A stretch of DNA of 64,000 bases from Scleromitrula shiraiana (lineage: Eukaryota > Ascomycota > Leotiomycetes > Helotiales > Sclerotiniaceae): assembly GCA_028455995.1 (NCBI GenBank), contig JABELC010000004.1:806001-870000 (forward strand). The letters are read 5' to 3'. The notes under the pieces were generated by a model. The model did no database searches. It saw only the letters and a program-made list of their open reading frames with translations, and had not been told where the DNA came from. Below are positions 36,859 through 48,697 of the stretch, piece after piece (the stretch's first letter is position 1; every line of letters starts with the position of its first letter). The position numbers and the translations under genes are program-made.

Positions 36859-39441
36859 TTACAGAACACTAGTCAACATACCCCCAAGTACCCCTCTTAC
36901 CCTCTCCTTTCCTCTTTCCCTTCCTCTTTCCCTTCCCCTCCATCCATCCCCAGAACCCAACCCTAAAACAACAACCCCCCACGCCCCCGCAAAAATTATC
37001 CTCTCCACCACCTCCCAATTAACTCTTATTCCCCTCCTTCTCCTCAATCCCCCCTCCTCCTCATCTCCATCCTCCTCCCCACTCCAAACCCCATACCTCC
37101 TCTCAAACAACGTCCCCAACGCCCTGGGCGCCACAAAAAGCGCCAATTCCATTCTTCGTGTTTCGGGTTCAATACCGATGCTAGTTGCGCCGCAGAGGAG
37201 GGAGGCGAGGAGGATGGTGTATTTTGATTCTATGGTTTGGGAGAGGGCTATTTTGAAGGGGTTTTCTTGTTTTTCTTTTTCTTCTTGCTCTGTTTGTTTG
37301 TTGATTTGGTGGTTGTTGTTGTTGTTGTTGTTATTGTTGTTATTGTTTGTGTTTTTGTTTTTGATTGCGTTGGTATTTTTAAAATGGGTGTTGGGTTGAT
37401 GGGAAGATGAATATGAATATGAAGATGAAGATGAAGATGAGCGGGATGAGAAAAAAGACATGTAATGATGTCGTAAGAAGAGTATGAGTCTAGGAACCCT
37501 ACACCTAGCAAAACAAATCCCATAATAATAAGTCGCGATAAAAACCGCCAGGAATGTGCTTGATCGTGCTGCCGACCTCATCGATTCCCAGAACCTTTTT
37601 ATCGGGTTAAATTTTATTCCTCCTGCCCCTCTTCCTCCTTGATACCGATACCGAATCAACCTTATCAAAAACGTAGCAAAGTTAAGCGGGAAATACATCC
37701 TCCCCGCCCAAACCCAACTCCCAACCAACCTCCTCACCGCGTGCACTTCGCAACTCTCACAAACCCCCATATGCACCAACTGACACCTAAACGGGACATT
37801 TTGTTCCCTCTCCGGATCCAGCGAATTAATGGGGAGTTTATAATCGCGCTCTAGATCAGACAGCAGGGTTTTTAGAGAGGAGGAGGGGATGGGAGAGCCG
37901 TAGCGGAGAGTGTGGGTGCGGAAGGAGCGGAGGAGGACGAGGAGACGCGGGTCGAAGCGTGCGGCGGAGAGGATCCAGGAGGAGTAGGAGCGGGGGAGGA
38001 GGGAGGGCCGGTAGATGAAGGAGTGCATTATTAGGGTTGAGGAGAGGGAGAAGATAAGGGGGTAGATTGTTTGGGGGAGGAGGGTGGAGATCTGAGGGGT
38101 GGTTAGTTTTTGTTTTTTTTGTTTTGTCTCGTTTCGTTTGTTGTTTGTGGAATTGATGTGGGGGGGGAATAAGATAAAATGAGAATCAGGAATACAGTAA
38201 TTTTACCTTGGAGAATGTACCAGTTCCACCCCTCCCCTCTCTCCACCTATCCCATCCCACCCCAATAACAACATCCAAAGCTCTCACAACAGCAAAAAGC
38301 GTCAAATCTAAAGTTCGTCCCGCAAGTTTCGTAGATTTCCATTCTACGCCTCCGTTTGGGGTGGGATGGGGTAGAATCTCGGTGTAGGTTTTGCTGGGGC
38401 GGGATTGGAGGAGTTGGAGACTTAGGTAGGCGGAGATGAAGGATGAGAGGAGGGTGGTCAATCTAGATGGGTGGGTTAGTGGAACGGTTGAGTGGGTATG
38501 GGTGATGTGGGGGATGGGAGGGAAGTGATTGATGTGGTGGTTAGGGGGGATGTTGAGTGGGAGGAATGGGGAAGAAGCTTGTATTTCTGTTAAAATCGGG
38601 AGTGTGAAGCTGGGAAGAAATGAGGTAAAAGATGAATGCAGAATTAAATGATAGCACGAGATGAAGGGGTGATTGATTGGATCTAGAACACCTTTACATG
38701 GACTGGCATTCACCGGAGCAAAGTACGGATGTGAAAGCGACCGAGCAGAACAAAGTGTAATGATAAGATAGGAGAGACAGTCGCGGAGAAGATGCATAGA
38801 TTAATTTCAACTTTGTCCGATTCATAACCTCTACTTGATATCTTTCAAACTAGTCCGAGAGTAGAAAACAACGTGAAGAAAGATAAACATACCTTAATTG
38901 AATCTTCTCATCTACTTTACATGCAAGTTTTCTGATTATTCCTCGCAAGGGTATCTATAACTCCAACGATATCAGCAATCCAATCATGAATATTAAATGA
39001 AAATTCCATATCATCTAATCATCATTCTTCAGAATTAAATGACGAAATTTGTTGTTCAATAGATTCATAATCTCTCGAATTCAAAGTTTCACTTGAAGCT
39101 CAACCCTCAAAAGAAAGCTCACAAACCTTTAATAACCTAGTACCCGCAACAAGCACCGCACAAAAAGCCGGAAACCTCCGCAACTCCGCGCCCCTCCTCA
39201 AAATGCCCAACAGCGCCGGTGCAAAATACTTATACCTATCTTCTCCCGCATCGTCAATAGAAGAGATACTTTTCTTTCTCCGACTTCTCCTTTTCCGGAG
39301 CCGACTTAGATGAATTAGACAGAGGGTTAGGAGGCGGGGACCGGTGCTGGATATGTAGCCTAGGATGTAAGCGCGGAGGATGGGTTGGAGGAGGGGGGTG
39401 AGTGATGGGGGGAGAGTGTGAGGTTGGAGGAGTTTGGACAT
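36859..39441 (-). CDS. TMEM135-like multi-pass membrane protein
   Basis: Four exons, 39441-39127, 38954-38893, 38462-38207 and 38091-36859 (donors GTTTGT, GTATGT, GTAAAA); all phases close to give 621 residues. Early spans include LLQPILRAYILGYISSTGPR and FPAFCAVLVAGTRLL, then LTTLLSSFISAYLSLQLLQS and LAGRTLDLTLFAVVRALDVV. Exon 4 has the Cys/His block FRCQLVHMGVCESCEVHAVR, the FLIRLIRYRY segment, SARSSTFLAVFIATYYYGIC and, near the end, LLASLLCGATSIGIEPETRR and MELALFVAPRALGTLFERR. These follow the order seen in fungal and animal TMEM135-type proteins, implicated in peroxisome/mitochondrial lipid dynamics (family knowledge). A disordered insert with Ser and a long Asn run interrupts the domain. 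The name is a family assignment, not proof of function. Confidence 0.8.
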
Positions 39442-39942
39442 GATTGGATTAATCCCTTTCTTTCTTGGGATGTCTCGCTAGATAGACATTCAAAGTTTTA
39501 AATATTGGTAGCTATGTAGATACATATCCGATGCTGCAATATCTGATTAGCATTATTTTTATGGTTAAAAAATGGGATAGATGCAACGGAATTTCATTCG
39601 TCAATTCATCTACTGTGGTTATCTGTACAACCTCAGAAACAACAACATACAGCCATACCTCCAAACCGAAGGTTATGCCATCCTAGCTTTAGAAGAACAA
39701 CCGACATCATACATGCGTATTTGAGTAGCATTACATTTACATAAAGGCACAAATAAGGAAAGCCCCTCGGTCAATTCGGCAGCACCGCGAAGTAAGATAC
39801 CCGTACGTACCTCGGTGTTATTCTTCTCCTCGGATTGGACATAAACGAGGGGAAGAAAAAGGGTTTATTTTATTGATTATTTAATACCCCTTTTGGGAAT
39901 TTACCCCGGAATGAGAATTTTGTATGGACTAGACGAGGATGT

Positions 39943-39990
39943 TGATGTGATGTGATGTGATGTGATGTGATGTGATGTGATGTGATATGA
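39943..39990. repeat. (TGTGA)n pentamer run
   Basis: Eight to nine TGTGA units passing into ATATGA. Confidence 0.85.
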
Positions 39991-40921
39991 TATGAATTGA
40001 AATGCGGAGATATCCTGGAGTAGTAAAAACCCCGTTTTTTTAATTTAATTTTTGAGGATCTCGATCTCGGATTTCAAGGATGGATTGATATTTTCTTTGA
40101 AGTTTATTGAGAGATGTAGATGTAGATTTTGCGAAGGAGAGTTTCTTTTGATGAATGTACAAGAATAATTGTATGTATGTTTGAATGTTGAGTAACTTGA
40201 GTTTGGTGGTGTTTGGATATAATATGGTATGGTTTGTTCTGCTTGTTTTGCTTGTTTCACTACAGAAGGAATGAAGAGGTCTGGATGAATCTTTTTGATC
40301 GGTAGAGTGGATTTATACCGATGGGTTGATGTAGCCGATTAAATTCGGGATTGAGTTGATTGGAAAGTGAAGAAAGTATTTGAATGGGAAGGGTTTTTAT
40401 TTGATATTGAAATTGACCGATTGACTGATTGACCGATTGACAAAAAGATTGAGAATTGATTGAGAAGACAAGATGGGGGGTAATGCGTTCAAGTGATCAT
40501 GAAGCTTTTATCTTGTTGAAAATCGGATTTAGATTGGATCTCTCTATGATGGCGCGGTCGGGAAGAATCGATTCTAATCAGTGAATACCGAATAATTTTA
40601 TTCAGAAATAGGTATACCGATTATACCGATTATGCCGATCATACTTTTTGGTGGTGTTGTTATTTGTTGTTTGTTGTTTCGTGTTATACAAAATGGATAA
40701 TGAATGAGGGGTCAGTTGATGCAGGTACGATGATACAGGTACGATGATACAAATGTATATATGGAAATGTTCAAGGTAACCCAACCCAAATGCTCGAATT
40801 TGAAGATATATTATGTAGTTACCATACCTAACAGGAAGTATTGTATTTACTTTTTACTTATATAAATCTTACACTCAGCTTGCACTTCAAATTCCAAACA
40901 AATAATCACACGTCTACTTAA

Positions 40922-41036
40922 CAGATACAATATCAGATACAATATCAGATACAATATCATATACAATATCATATACAATATCATATACAACATCACATAT
41001 AATATCACATACAACATCACATGATTCACGTCACAT
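40922..41036. repeat. Degenerate ATACAATATCA tandem
   Basis: About nine units of 10-12 bases with alternating C/A substitutions. Confidence 0.8.
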
Positions 41037-42054
41037 GATTTACATCACATACACATAAAAAGCTCTTCAATAATTAAAAAAAAAATAATTAAAATAATAT
41101 CCTTATAAGTTATTATTATTCCCCAATTTCCTTGTTCTTCCTGTCTTTTAGTTCAAAAATTATAGAAAGAAACCTTTGTTAACCCAAAAATTACCTATGT
41201 ACAGAAACACAATATTCTTAAGGTTGGAGTTGAAGATTAATGAAAAGATTTTCACATGTCAAGTCAAGTCAAAACTTTTTTATTTTGTATTATTGATTAT
41301 TGACCGAACCCGAACCCAAACACAATTCCAATCCTCCAAGATCAACATCAACATCAATAGCTATTGTTAAAAGGTTTGAATAGATATTTTAGAATTAACC
41401 AAAATAAAATAAAACAAAACAAAACAAAAGAAAACTAATACCCGATATACCTTGCTTACTCCTCCCTCTCATCCTTTTATCCTTTTATGCAACCTGTGTC
41501 TTGACCTGTATCCTGTATCCTGTATCTCCTCCCTCTCCCTCCTCCATCATCCCTCATCCCTCATCCCTCCTCTTTCATCTGCATAATCATACATACGTCC
41601 ATACTGTATATAAACCTTGCAAGTACAGAAATCCTACATTACATATAGATATGTATACCGGTAGCCATTGTACGGGCGATTATTGTGACACTTGAAGTTC
41701 AACCCAACATCTTATCGACTAATTATAACATATCATTAATCCCAAGAAGAAAACGATCTCAAAAGGAGAGGACAAAGATACTTCCTTCAAGTTCATTCAA
41801 GATAATTTGATATATATATTTTCGAGAAACTTGCCTTTTTGAGAATCTCAAGGAAACATCATGATCAATCCCATCCAGGGCATGGGTGTCTGTCAATGGA
41901 TTGTGAGTAAAGCCAATATCTTCTTGTCTTCCTACCATAATTCATCATCATTGGTACATACATGCGAAATATCAGACATATCATTACAGACATAACCATA
42001 ATGGTATTGAATTAACTTCTTATGGTTATAGAAGAAGTAAGAAACCTTTCAGTT

Positions 42055-42205
42055 CATATATACATCTATCTATCTATATCATTTATATATACATCTATCT
42101 ATCTATATTATCCATATATATATCCATCTATCTATATCATCTATATATCTATCTATCTATATCATCCATATATCTATCTATCTATATCATCCATATATAT
42201 ATCGA
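42055..42205. repeat. Tandem TCTATC-based minisatellite
   Basis: Four to five copies of a roughly 30-base unit containing ATCTATCTATCTATAT. Confidence 0.8.
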
Positions 42206-42213
42206 ATTTCTTA

Positions 42214-42290
42214 CCTCATACTTCATATTTTATACCTCATACTTCATATTTTATACCTCATACTTCATATCTTATACCTTATACCTCTTA
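42214..42290. repeat. 21-mer tandem (CATACTTCATATTTTATACC type)
   Basis: Three to four near-identical 21-base copies, followed by a TCAT run to about 42318. Confidence 0.85.
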
Positions 42291-42925
42291 CCTCATTCAT
42301 TCATTCATTCATTCATTATATCAATCCATTATCAATTCTTTGAAAATCAATTAAAAAACATCAATCTACAAAGGTTCCCAACATTATATTTAATTTTCTA
42401 ACATGATTTAATATCAATATATTAATTATTCTTATTAAAAGAAATGATATTCATTCATTCACTCATACATATACAATATTATCCTTTCAGTAACTCCATT
42501 TGTCTTTACCATCTCTTATCTGAAAGGACCTCGGACAAGAATCTTCATTGTTAAGGAAATCGTAAAGGCAAAAAAAAAAAAACAAAAGAATTTAGGAATT
42601 CCTTTATTTATTTACTTCAATTACTTCAATTACTTCAACTTACTTCACCACTACAAGATACACAGTATTCAATCAATCATATCATACACCATCATAACAC
42701 TACCACCAGATCTTGTTCTACAGATCTTACCTTGTCTTACTTTAAAATAACTCAAACTTAACTTACACAAATAATTAAATCAACTTCATCGTCACACAAC
42801 TTACAACCATCTATCAAAATCACTCGACCCGGGAAATAAATTAGATTACATTTCGATTAAATCCCAAGAAACTTCCATCAAACTTCCTTCAAACTTCCTT
42901 CTCTTGGTATTACTTAACGGCCCTC

Positions 42926-44446
42926 ATGCTCGCGGTTCAGCGTCCCAGTATGGGTTCGTCGAGACCATCGAACCTTGATATGCCATTTGGCTGTAAGTTT
43001 TTCTTCTTATCATTTTATCCTCTATCTACTGCGCTGTTGCATCCACATAATACCCAAAATAACTAATCATATTATCCTCCAGATGCATTTACTGAAACAT
43101 CAAACTATCCATTCCCATCTCCTACAGCTCCTGCACCAGGTCCTTCAATACTTGATGACTCCGAATCCAGAATACTCGATAACTTTTTCGAAGACATAAA
43201 TTCGGATCATTTTAGTTATGATTTCTTTTCAAATAATACACAGAATAGTGGAAATGAACTTGGTCTTGGTTGGGAAGAATTACCTCCGGCGTTTATGGGA
43301 ACCTCTGTTTCATTTGGTCAACAACAATCACAACACAATGGTTCTGGTTCTGGCCCTTCAAATGGAATGTCATATGGTGAAATGAATTCGATATCTGCCC
43401 CACCACCACAATTACCAACTACGACAGACTCATCAACAGCTTCTGCGGATGTTTTAGCAGCTGCTACAGTATTACAAAATGGAAGATCGCATAGTTTGGG
43501 GAATGCAGGATTATTTGGAAATCATGGATTAAATTCTATTGGACCTCAATCAATACCGCATACAAATTTTCCTTCTAGTTCAAACGGAATTGATCGACCT
43601 AGAGATGGATTTTTACGAGATACATTATTTACAGAAATGATGTTTGGACCAAATCATGCCGGACCAGAAAGAATGATGCGACCGAAACCAGTTCCACAAA
43701 AAGTTGACATAAGATGGGGATCTGATGCAGGATTTGGATCACCTCAGGGATTTATACCACCGTTGAATACAGCCAAACACGTCGAAGCCGAAAAAGCTCG
43801 TCTACAAACTTTTGATGCATATATTGGGGCAGCATTAGCAACGGATAGTAGTGCGGAAAATACAAGACCTAGTAGTCCGATAATACAAAGAAATACACAG
43901 ACACAAGGAAGAGGGACGGTTAAAGAAGAAGAAGAGGAACGTGAACCACCGAGGAAAAGAAGAAAGAGTAAATTTACGGAAGAAACGGGAGGAGGAGAAG
44001 GGGAAGAAAACGAAGAAGAAGAATCCTCTTTAAAACAACCCACGAAAATCGACGGTAGAAAGAAAAGAAAATCAATCGCAAAAAATCCATCACCAAATGC
44101 ATCCTCGGAATCAAATTCCAATTCCAATTCCATACCCACACCTCACAAGCGCAAAAAATCAACAACCACAACAACAGGAGGCCCCTCATCATCAACATCC
44201 ACATTACAAAAAACAACAAGGGAAAACCTAACAGAGGATCAGAAGAGAGAAAACCATATTAAGAGTGAGCAGAAGAGGAGAACGCTGATTAGAGAGGGGT
44301 TTGAGGATTTGGGGGAGTTGGTGCCGGCGTTGAGGGGGGGTGGGTTTAGTAAGAGTGCGGTGCTTGTGTTGACGGCGGAGTGGTTGGAGGAGCTGGTTAG
44401 GGGGAATGAGGTTTTGAGGGGGAGAATTGAGGAGAGGAGGAGGTGA
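42926..44446 (+). CDS. Basic helix-loop-helix transcription factor
   Basis: Two exons, 42926-42992 and 43083-44446 (donor GTAAGT, acceptor TCCAG); phases close to give 476 residues starting MLAVQRPSMGSS. The N-terminal part has ILDNFFEDINSDHFSYDFF, a short acidic-aromatic block I would expect to be an activation or interaction region. The long middle is Gln/Ser/Asn-rich, then Lys/Glu-rich with nuclear-localisation-like PRKRRKSK. The C-terminus has the bHLH: basic region KRENHIKSEQKRRTLIREGF with the E-box-contacting Glu and Arg, helix 1 FEDLGELVPAL, loop GGGFSKSA, helix 2 VLVLTAEWLEELVRGNEVLR. The protein ends right after the second helix, without a leucine zipper. Ino4-like and other fungal bHLH groups look similar; subfamily not assigned. 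Confidence 0.85.
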
Positions 44447-46282
44447 GGAGGAGGGTGAGAGGGAGGGTGAGAGGGAGGGGGATATTATATGTCTGAATGG
44501 GGTTATGGGGTTGGAGTGTTTAGTTTATGGCGTGAGAGTATTTTTACGATGGATGGTTGGTTAATGGTCGATGGTTGAATATTACATGGAACTGAATTTG
44601 GCGTTCGGATGAATGGATGAATGAATGAATGGATGAATGAATGATATCCCGTGACTAGCTATGAAAGTACCGTCTATACATACATACATACATGCATGCA
44701 TGTATGTATGTATGTATTAAACAAGGCAGGATATGAAAATGGATATTGGATATTGGATATTGGATATTGATGGGGAATGATAGAATAGCATAGGTAGGAT
44801 AGGTAGGATAGAATAGGATAGAATAGGGATTGATTATTAACGAAAGGAGATATATCTCTCATCTCTCATCTCTCATCTGTTTGCTATGTGATATGATAGG
44901 ATATCATGATATCCCACTTCCGTAAGGAGAGGAGAGGAAGGGAAGGAAAGGAAGGGAAGGGAATAGCTGTAGTGGGTTGGAGAGGTGTGTGGATGGGGAT
45001 TGGATTGGATTAGATTAGGATTGAATAAGATTAGGATTGAATAGGATATATTTCTATCGATCCCAAAACAGGATATCTATTATCTATCATGAGAGATGAC
45101 TCGGAGAGAGTATCATGATAGTGTATACTAGTAGTATGGAATTGGTGTATAGATAGTTAGTTTAATTTCATTGATTGATTGAGTGAGTGATAGTATATTA
45201 TATCATTTCCATTTGTATTTGTATTTTGATTTGATTTGATTTGATCTGGTTTATATACTAGTATGATGTTTCTTCATTATTTATTTATTTATTTCGAGTC
45301 TATAATTCTTTTCTTTAACACTCTATTTTTCTTATCTAGTTCTCTTTATATTCTCCAAATCCCCTATCTTTTTATCTCCTTCGATTGTTTGTTTCTTCTT
45401 GTATACATACATACATACATACATGGCGATGGCTTTTTGAACCCGAGAATTCCTAGATTGAGAGATAGGATGGGATAGAATAGGATAGAATAGAGATATT
45501 AGGGGAGATTTACAGTTATTAAGGATTGATGGGCAGGTTTAGCGAAACCCAAAGATGTCTTTTACGCTTCCAAGGTTTAGAAAAAAGAATAAGAAAATAA
45601 AGAAATCACTTCACTTCACATCAGATCCCATCACATCACACAGTTGACAGAGCTGTAATAGAATTAACATGTATAGCCAGGAACTCAACCAGGAAAGCAC
45701 CACCGAAAGCACCACCGAAGCCAACACGATCTTCGAAGACGATCGATCAAAAGTAGTGAAGACGTGGTGTGGTGTATGCGACCAATGTCAGTACAATGAT
45801 TCGAGGGGTCGAGATGAAATCGGGAGAGGACAAAAAGTAATAGGATGGGAATTTTTAAGAATAATAATAATAACTTGAATCATTCAACACTGATTTTACG
45901 TTTTTGAGGAATTGTTGATTTTGTCGTACTATACTCGAGTAAAGTATATAAAAATCCTACGATTTTACTCGTATTAGGGAAAAAAAAAAAAAAAAATAAA
46001 AATAAAACATTCAAGCCCTATTCTATTATTAGCGCTCGTGGCTTGAGTTTTTTTTTTATTCAAACTCGAATTTTACGTGAATTCAACATGATATTTTTTT
46101 TTTCCTTCGCTCTGTTATGAATTGTTTACAAAATCCACCCACCCGTTTTATAGATCTATAGTATATATGACAAGATGGTCGGATAGAGAATTTGGTCCTA
46201 CTATATGTGCGAAAAGATCTTGTCTAGCAAAAGTAATTAAATGTCATACAAAATAAGGAGCATAGTAAAAAGTTATTTATTT

Positions 46283-46316
<34 letters not shown>

Positions 46317-46824
46317 GCCTTCGATCTGGTATCGTAGATCTCTCTCTATATATACCACAATATTGCTTGAATGGGGTGGAGTTTCATTAGGGCCAGTTGG
46401 TTGATCACCTAGTAATCGCCTGACCCTATCTTTTGTGATAGTAGGTAAAAAAGATCTCTTGATTTTGAGTATTGTTCATTTTCGTAGGTTTTGATTTTTA
46501 TATACGTGTTTATTATTGCTTCCAACATGATTGCGTCAGGAAAATGGTATGTTTCTATGTCTCTCTTGGATAGGCATCTAATAATAATAATCTCAAATGC
46601 AACATTTAGTTCACAGATATATACCATGTTAAAGTAGTATGAGCTGCAAGATGAAGCAGCTCAGAGAGACGAAATAGTTAGGATGTTCAATATTCCATAG
46701 ATAGTTATTTATTCTATACACCCTACTTAAAATGTTACGTTGGCAATTTGAAGAGATAATCAATAATGCGCCTTGTAACTCGATGAAATAAAGGAGAAAG
46801 ATACCAGTTAACTACTCATACTGC
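44447..46824. other. 2.4-kb spacer
   Basis: Repeat-rich 3' flank of the bHLH gene: GAGGGTGAGAG, GGATATT and GATAGAATAG tandems, and a perfect 42-base palindrome. A short open frame at 45669-45878 has a WCGVCDQCQ motif but no other support. No convincing gene. Confidence 0.6.
44676..44717. repeat. 42-bp perfect palindrome of ATAC/GTAT units
   Basis: ATACATAC units run into ATGCATGCAT and then GTATGTAT; each base from 44676 pairs exactly with its partner to 44717, centre between 44696 and 44697. Confidence 0.95.
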
Positions 46825-48230
46825 TCATACTGCTGAACTTTCCTCTTCCTTTGCTCCTGGTTTCCGACCATAAACAACATAGCTGTTTCATTAGTCAGTC
46901 AGGAAGACGGAAGGCAGAATCCATATTTTTAATCACAACTTACAATGGATAATATGCATGAAATCTCCTATCCTTGATTTCTCTTTTCACGAGAGCAAGG
47001 AATACTATCGATTCTTCGTACGTCCAACCTAGACCCTTCAAACTACGAAGACTCATGCCTTCCAACCCACCAACAAAGTTGTCTAATTCGAAGGCACCGA
47101 TCATTCTCAATCGCGGATCTTTTGGCCACGGGTTCGATGGGATTTTGTACTTCTTTTCAACAACTGTTTCAAATCCGGCTTCTTCCATCCATTTCTTGAA
47201 ACTGGCCGGATCTTCCAATGGTGTACCAAATGCATTCGCAGCGACTCGAATCTGTTTATCGTACTCCCTGAATTTGCTTTCCGGTGGCAAGGTATCGTCA
47301 TCGCAACCAAGAACACCAAGAATTGATTCAAGCTCTATCCACCCTCCAGGTTGAAGATGCCTATAAAGTGTTAGTGTTTCATTTAACCTGGAATTCTCAG
47401 TCGTACTCAAAGCACTGTTTGATCAAAGCAGGCCAATCTCGAACGGAAAAGATCAAATCTCTTGCAAAAATGAAGTCGAAGCTATTTTTCTGCCATGTCC
47501 AAGGTTGATTGATATCGTCGACTTGGAATTGGCAATTTGGGGGAGTCCTGGTCACAATGTCAGGCCTTAAATTCTGCTTTTTGATGAACATCCCTCAATA
47601 CATAGTAGGATATAGTTGAATAAAATATATTTACCATTTTGGTTGGATCGGAGCAATATCCACGCCAATAACCTACAAGAGTTAATACATCAACCGCGGA
47701 AAGAATTGGTTCGTCTGCTCACCTCAGCAGATGGATATGCATCCGCAAAGTCAATACTCCAAATACCTAAAATTGTTCAGTTACTATTATCTTCAATTGG
47801 AAGAAAAGAGATCACACCTGTTCCACAACCTAAATCCAGAACTTTCTGAATATTAGGGTCAATGGGTGACAAGAATCGCTTTTTCTCCATCAGCATAAAA
47901 TATTTGGTGTGTGACATATCAATTCGATCCATTTCTGCCTCGTCCATTGGCATGCCGTATTCTAAATTCATATCAGGTTACCCACAGAATCTTCACCGAA
48001 CGAATATTATATTTCATACCTTCCTGGCCATACGAAGCGTAAGTTCTTCCATTTTCTTCAACACCTCTCATAATACTTGAACTCAAAGAAGCGAGAGAAC
48101 TTCTTGCGTCATCTTCGATATCCGCACCCTTATAATTAGTTAGTATTATCAAACAAATGAGCGTGAATTGGCGGCTTACTTCGTCGACAAACTCATCATC
48201 GCCTGGTTCAATATACTCTTGCTCCGACAT
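46825..48230 (-). CDS. LaeA-type class I SAM-dependent methyltransferase
   Basis: Eight exons: 48230-48180, 48128-48020, 47961-47818, 47766-47723, 47672-47635, 47565-47407, 47360-46944 and 46882-46825. All junctions use GT..AG and phases close to give 339 residues. Motif I, [20 protein letters not shown], is assembled across exons 3-4. Motif II (VIGVDIAPIQPKW), PPNCQFQVDDINQPW, FDFIFARDLIFSVRDW and the LQPGGWIELES turn follow. The C-terminus ends YVVYGRKPGAKEEESSAV, typical of TAM-like methyltransferases related to LaeA. Family members act in secondary metabolism or its regulation, but most paralogues have no known substrate. The final small exon is supported by the conserved YGRKPG tail. It diverges from the O-methyltransferase pseudogene across 467 bases. 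Confidence 0.9.
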
Positions 48231-48697
48231 TTTATTATTCAAGAATTACGAGTTCGCGAAATATTTCCAGGTCATTTGTGGGGAGACGTTGTGTTTTATT
48301 GAAGATGCCAAGGATTTTTGTGCCAACGGTTCAAACCTTCTCAAATCGTTCATGAATGCATATTCGCCATATTCGCCTGTGTTCTAGAATGACGATAACC
48401 AGTGAGATGTAAATCTGGGACCCACAAATCTAGAAGGATTTCAATTTTCCATGTTCGCCGAAGATATAAACTTGAATTGACGAATCCACACCAATTAGAT
48501 TCGAGACTGGACCGTTAATGGGGAAGTTCTTCCGTTTCCGTTTCCAAAATATGTAAATACCCCCGAATATAGATAGCCTGATGGTCACCTACCTGACGTG
48601 TCTGTTGGTTCTTGGGGTTTAAAAATGCCTTCTTGAAGTGCAGTTCTATGAAACTTATCAGGCGACAACATATGATAGTCTGTAAGCGAAACTTCAC
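48231..48697. other. Divergent spacer between two methyltransferase loci
   Basis: Promoter region for both; no other feature seen. Confidence 0.6.

Larger units (their letters stand above)
39442..42925. other. 3.5-kb spacer and long bHLH leader region
   Basis: Repeats: TGTGA pentamer (39943-39990), a region of ATACAATATC units (40922-41036), TCTATCTATCTATATCAT units (42055-42205) and CATACTTCATATTTTATACC units (42214-42290). Pyrimidine-rich sequence occupies 42600-42900 before the bHLH start. An ATG at 41862 opens a 14-codon frame ending at a GTGAGT donor and could be an alternative first exon. No other gene seen. Confidence 0.55.

Noticed and set aside
40922..41036. Regularly spaced repeats that could suggest a CRISPR-like array
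   Set aside because: Units are contiguous without spacers, and this is a eukaryotic genome; it is a degenerate minisatellite.
45669..45878. 69-codon frame with WCGVCDQCQ
   Set aside because: A single motif, no homologous context and no splice partners; left unannotated.
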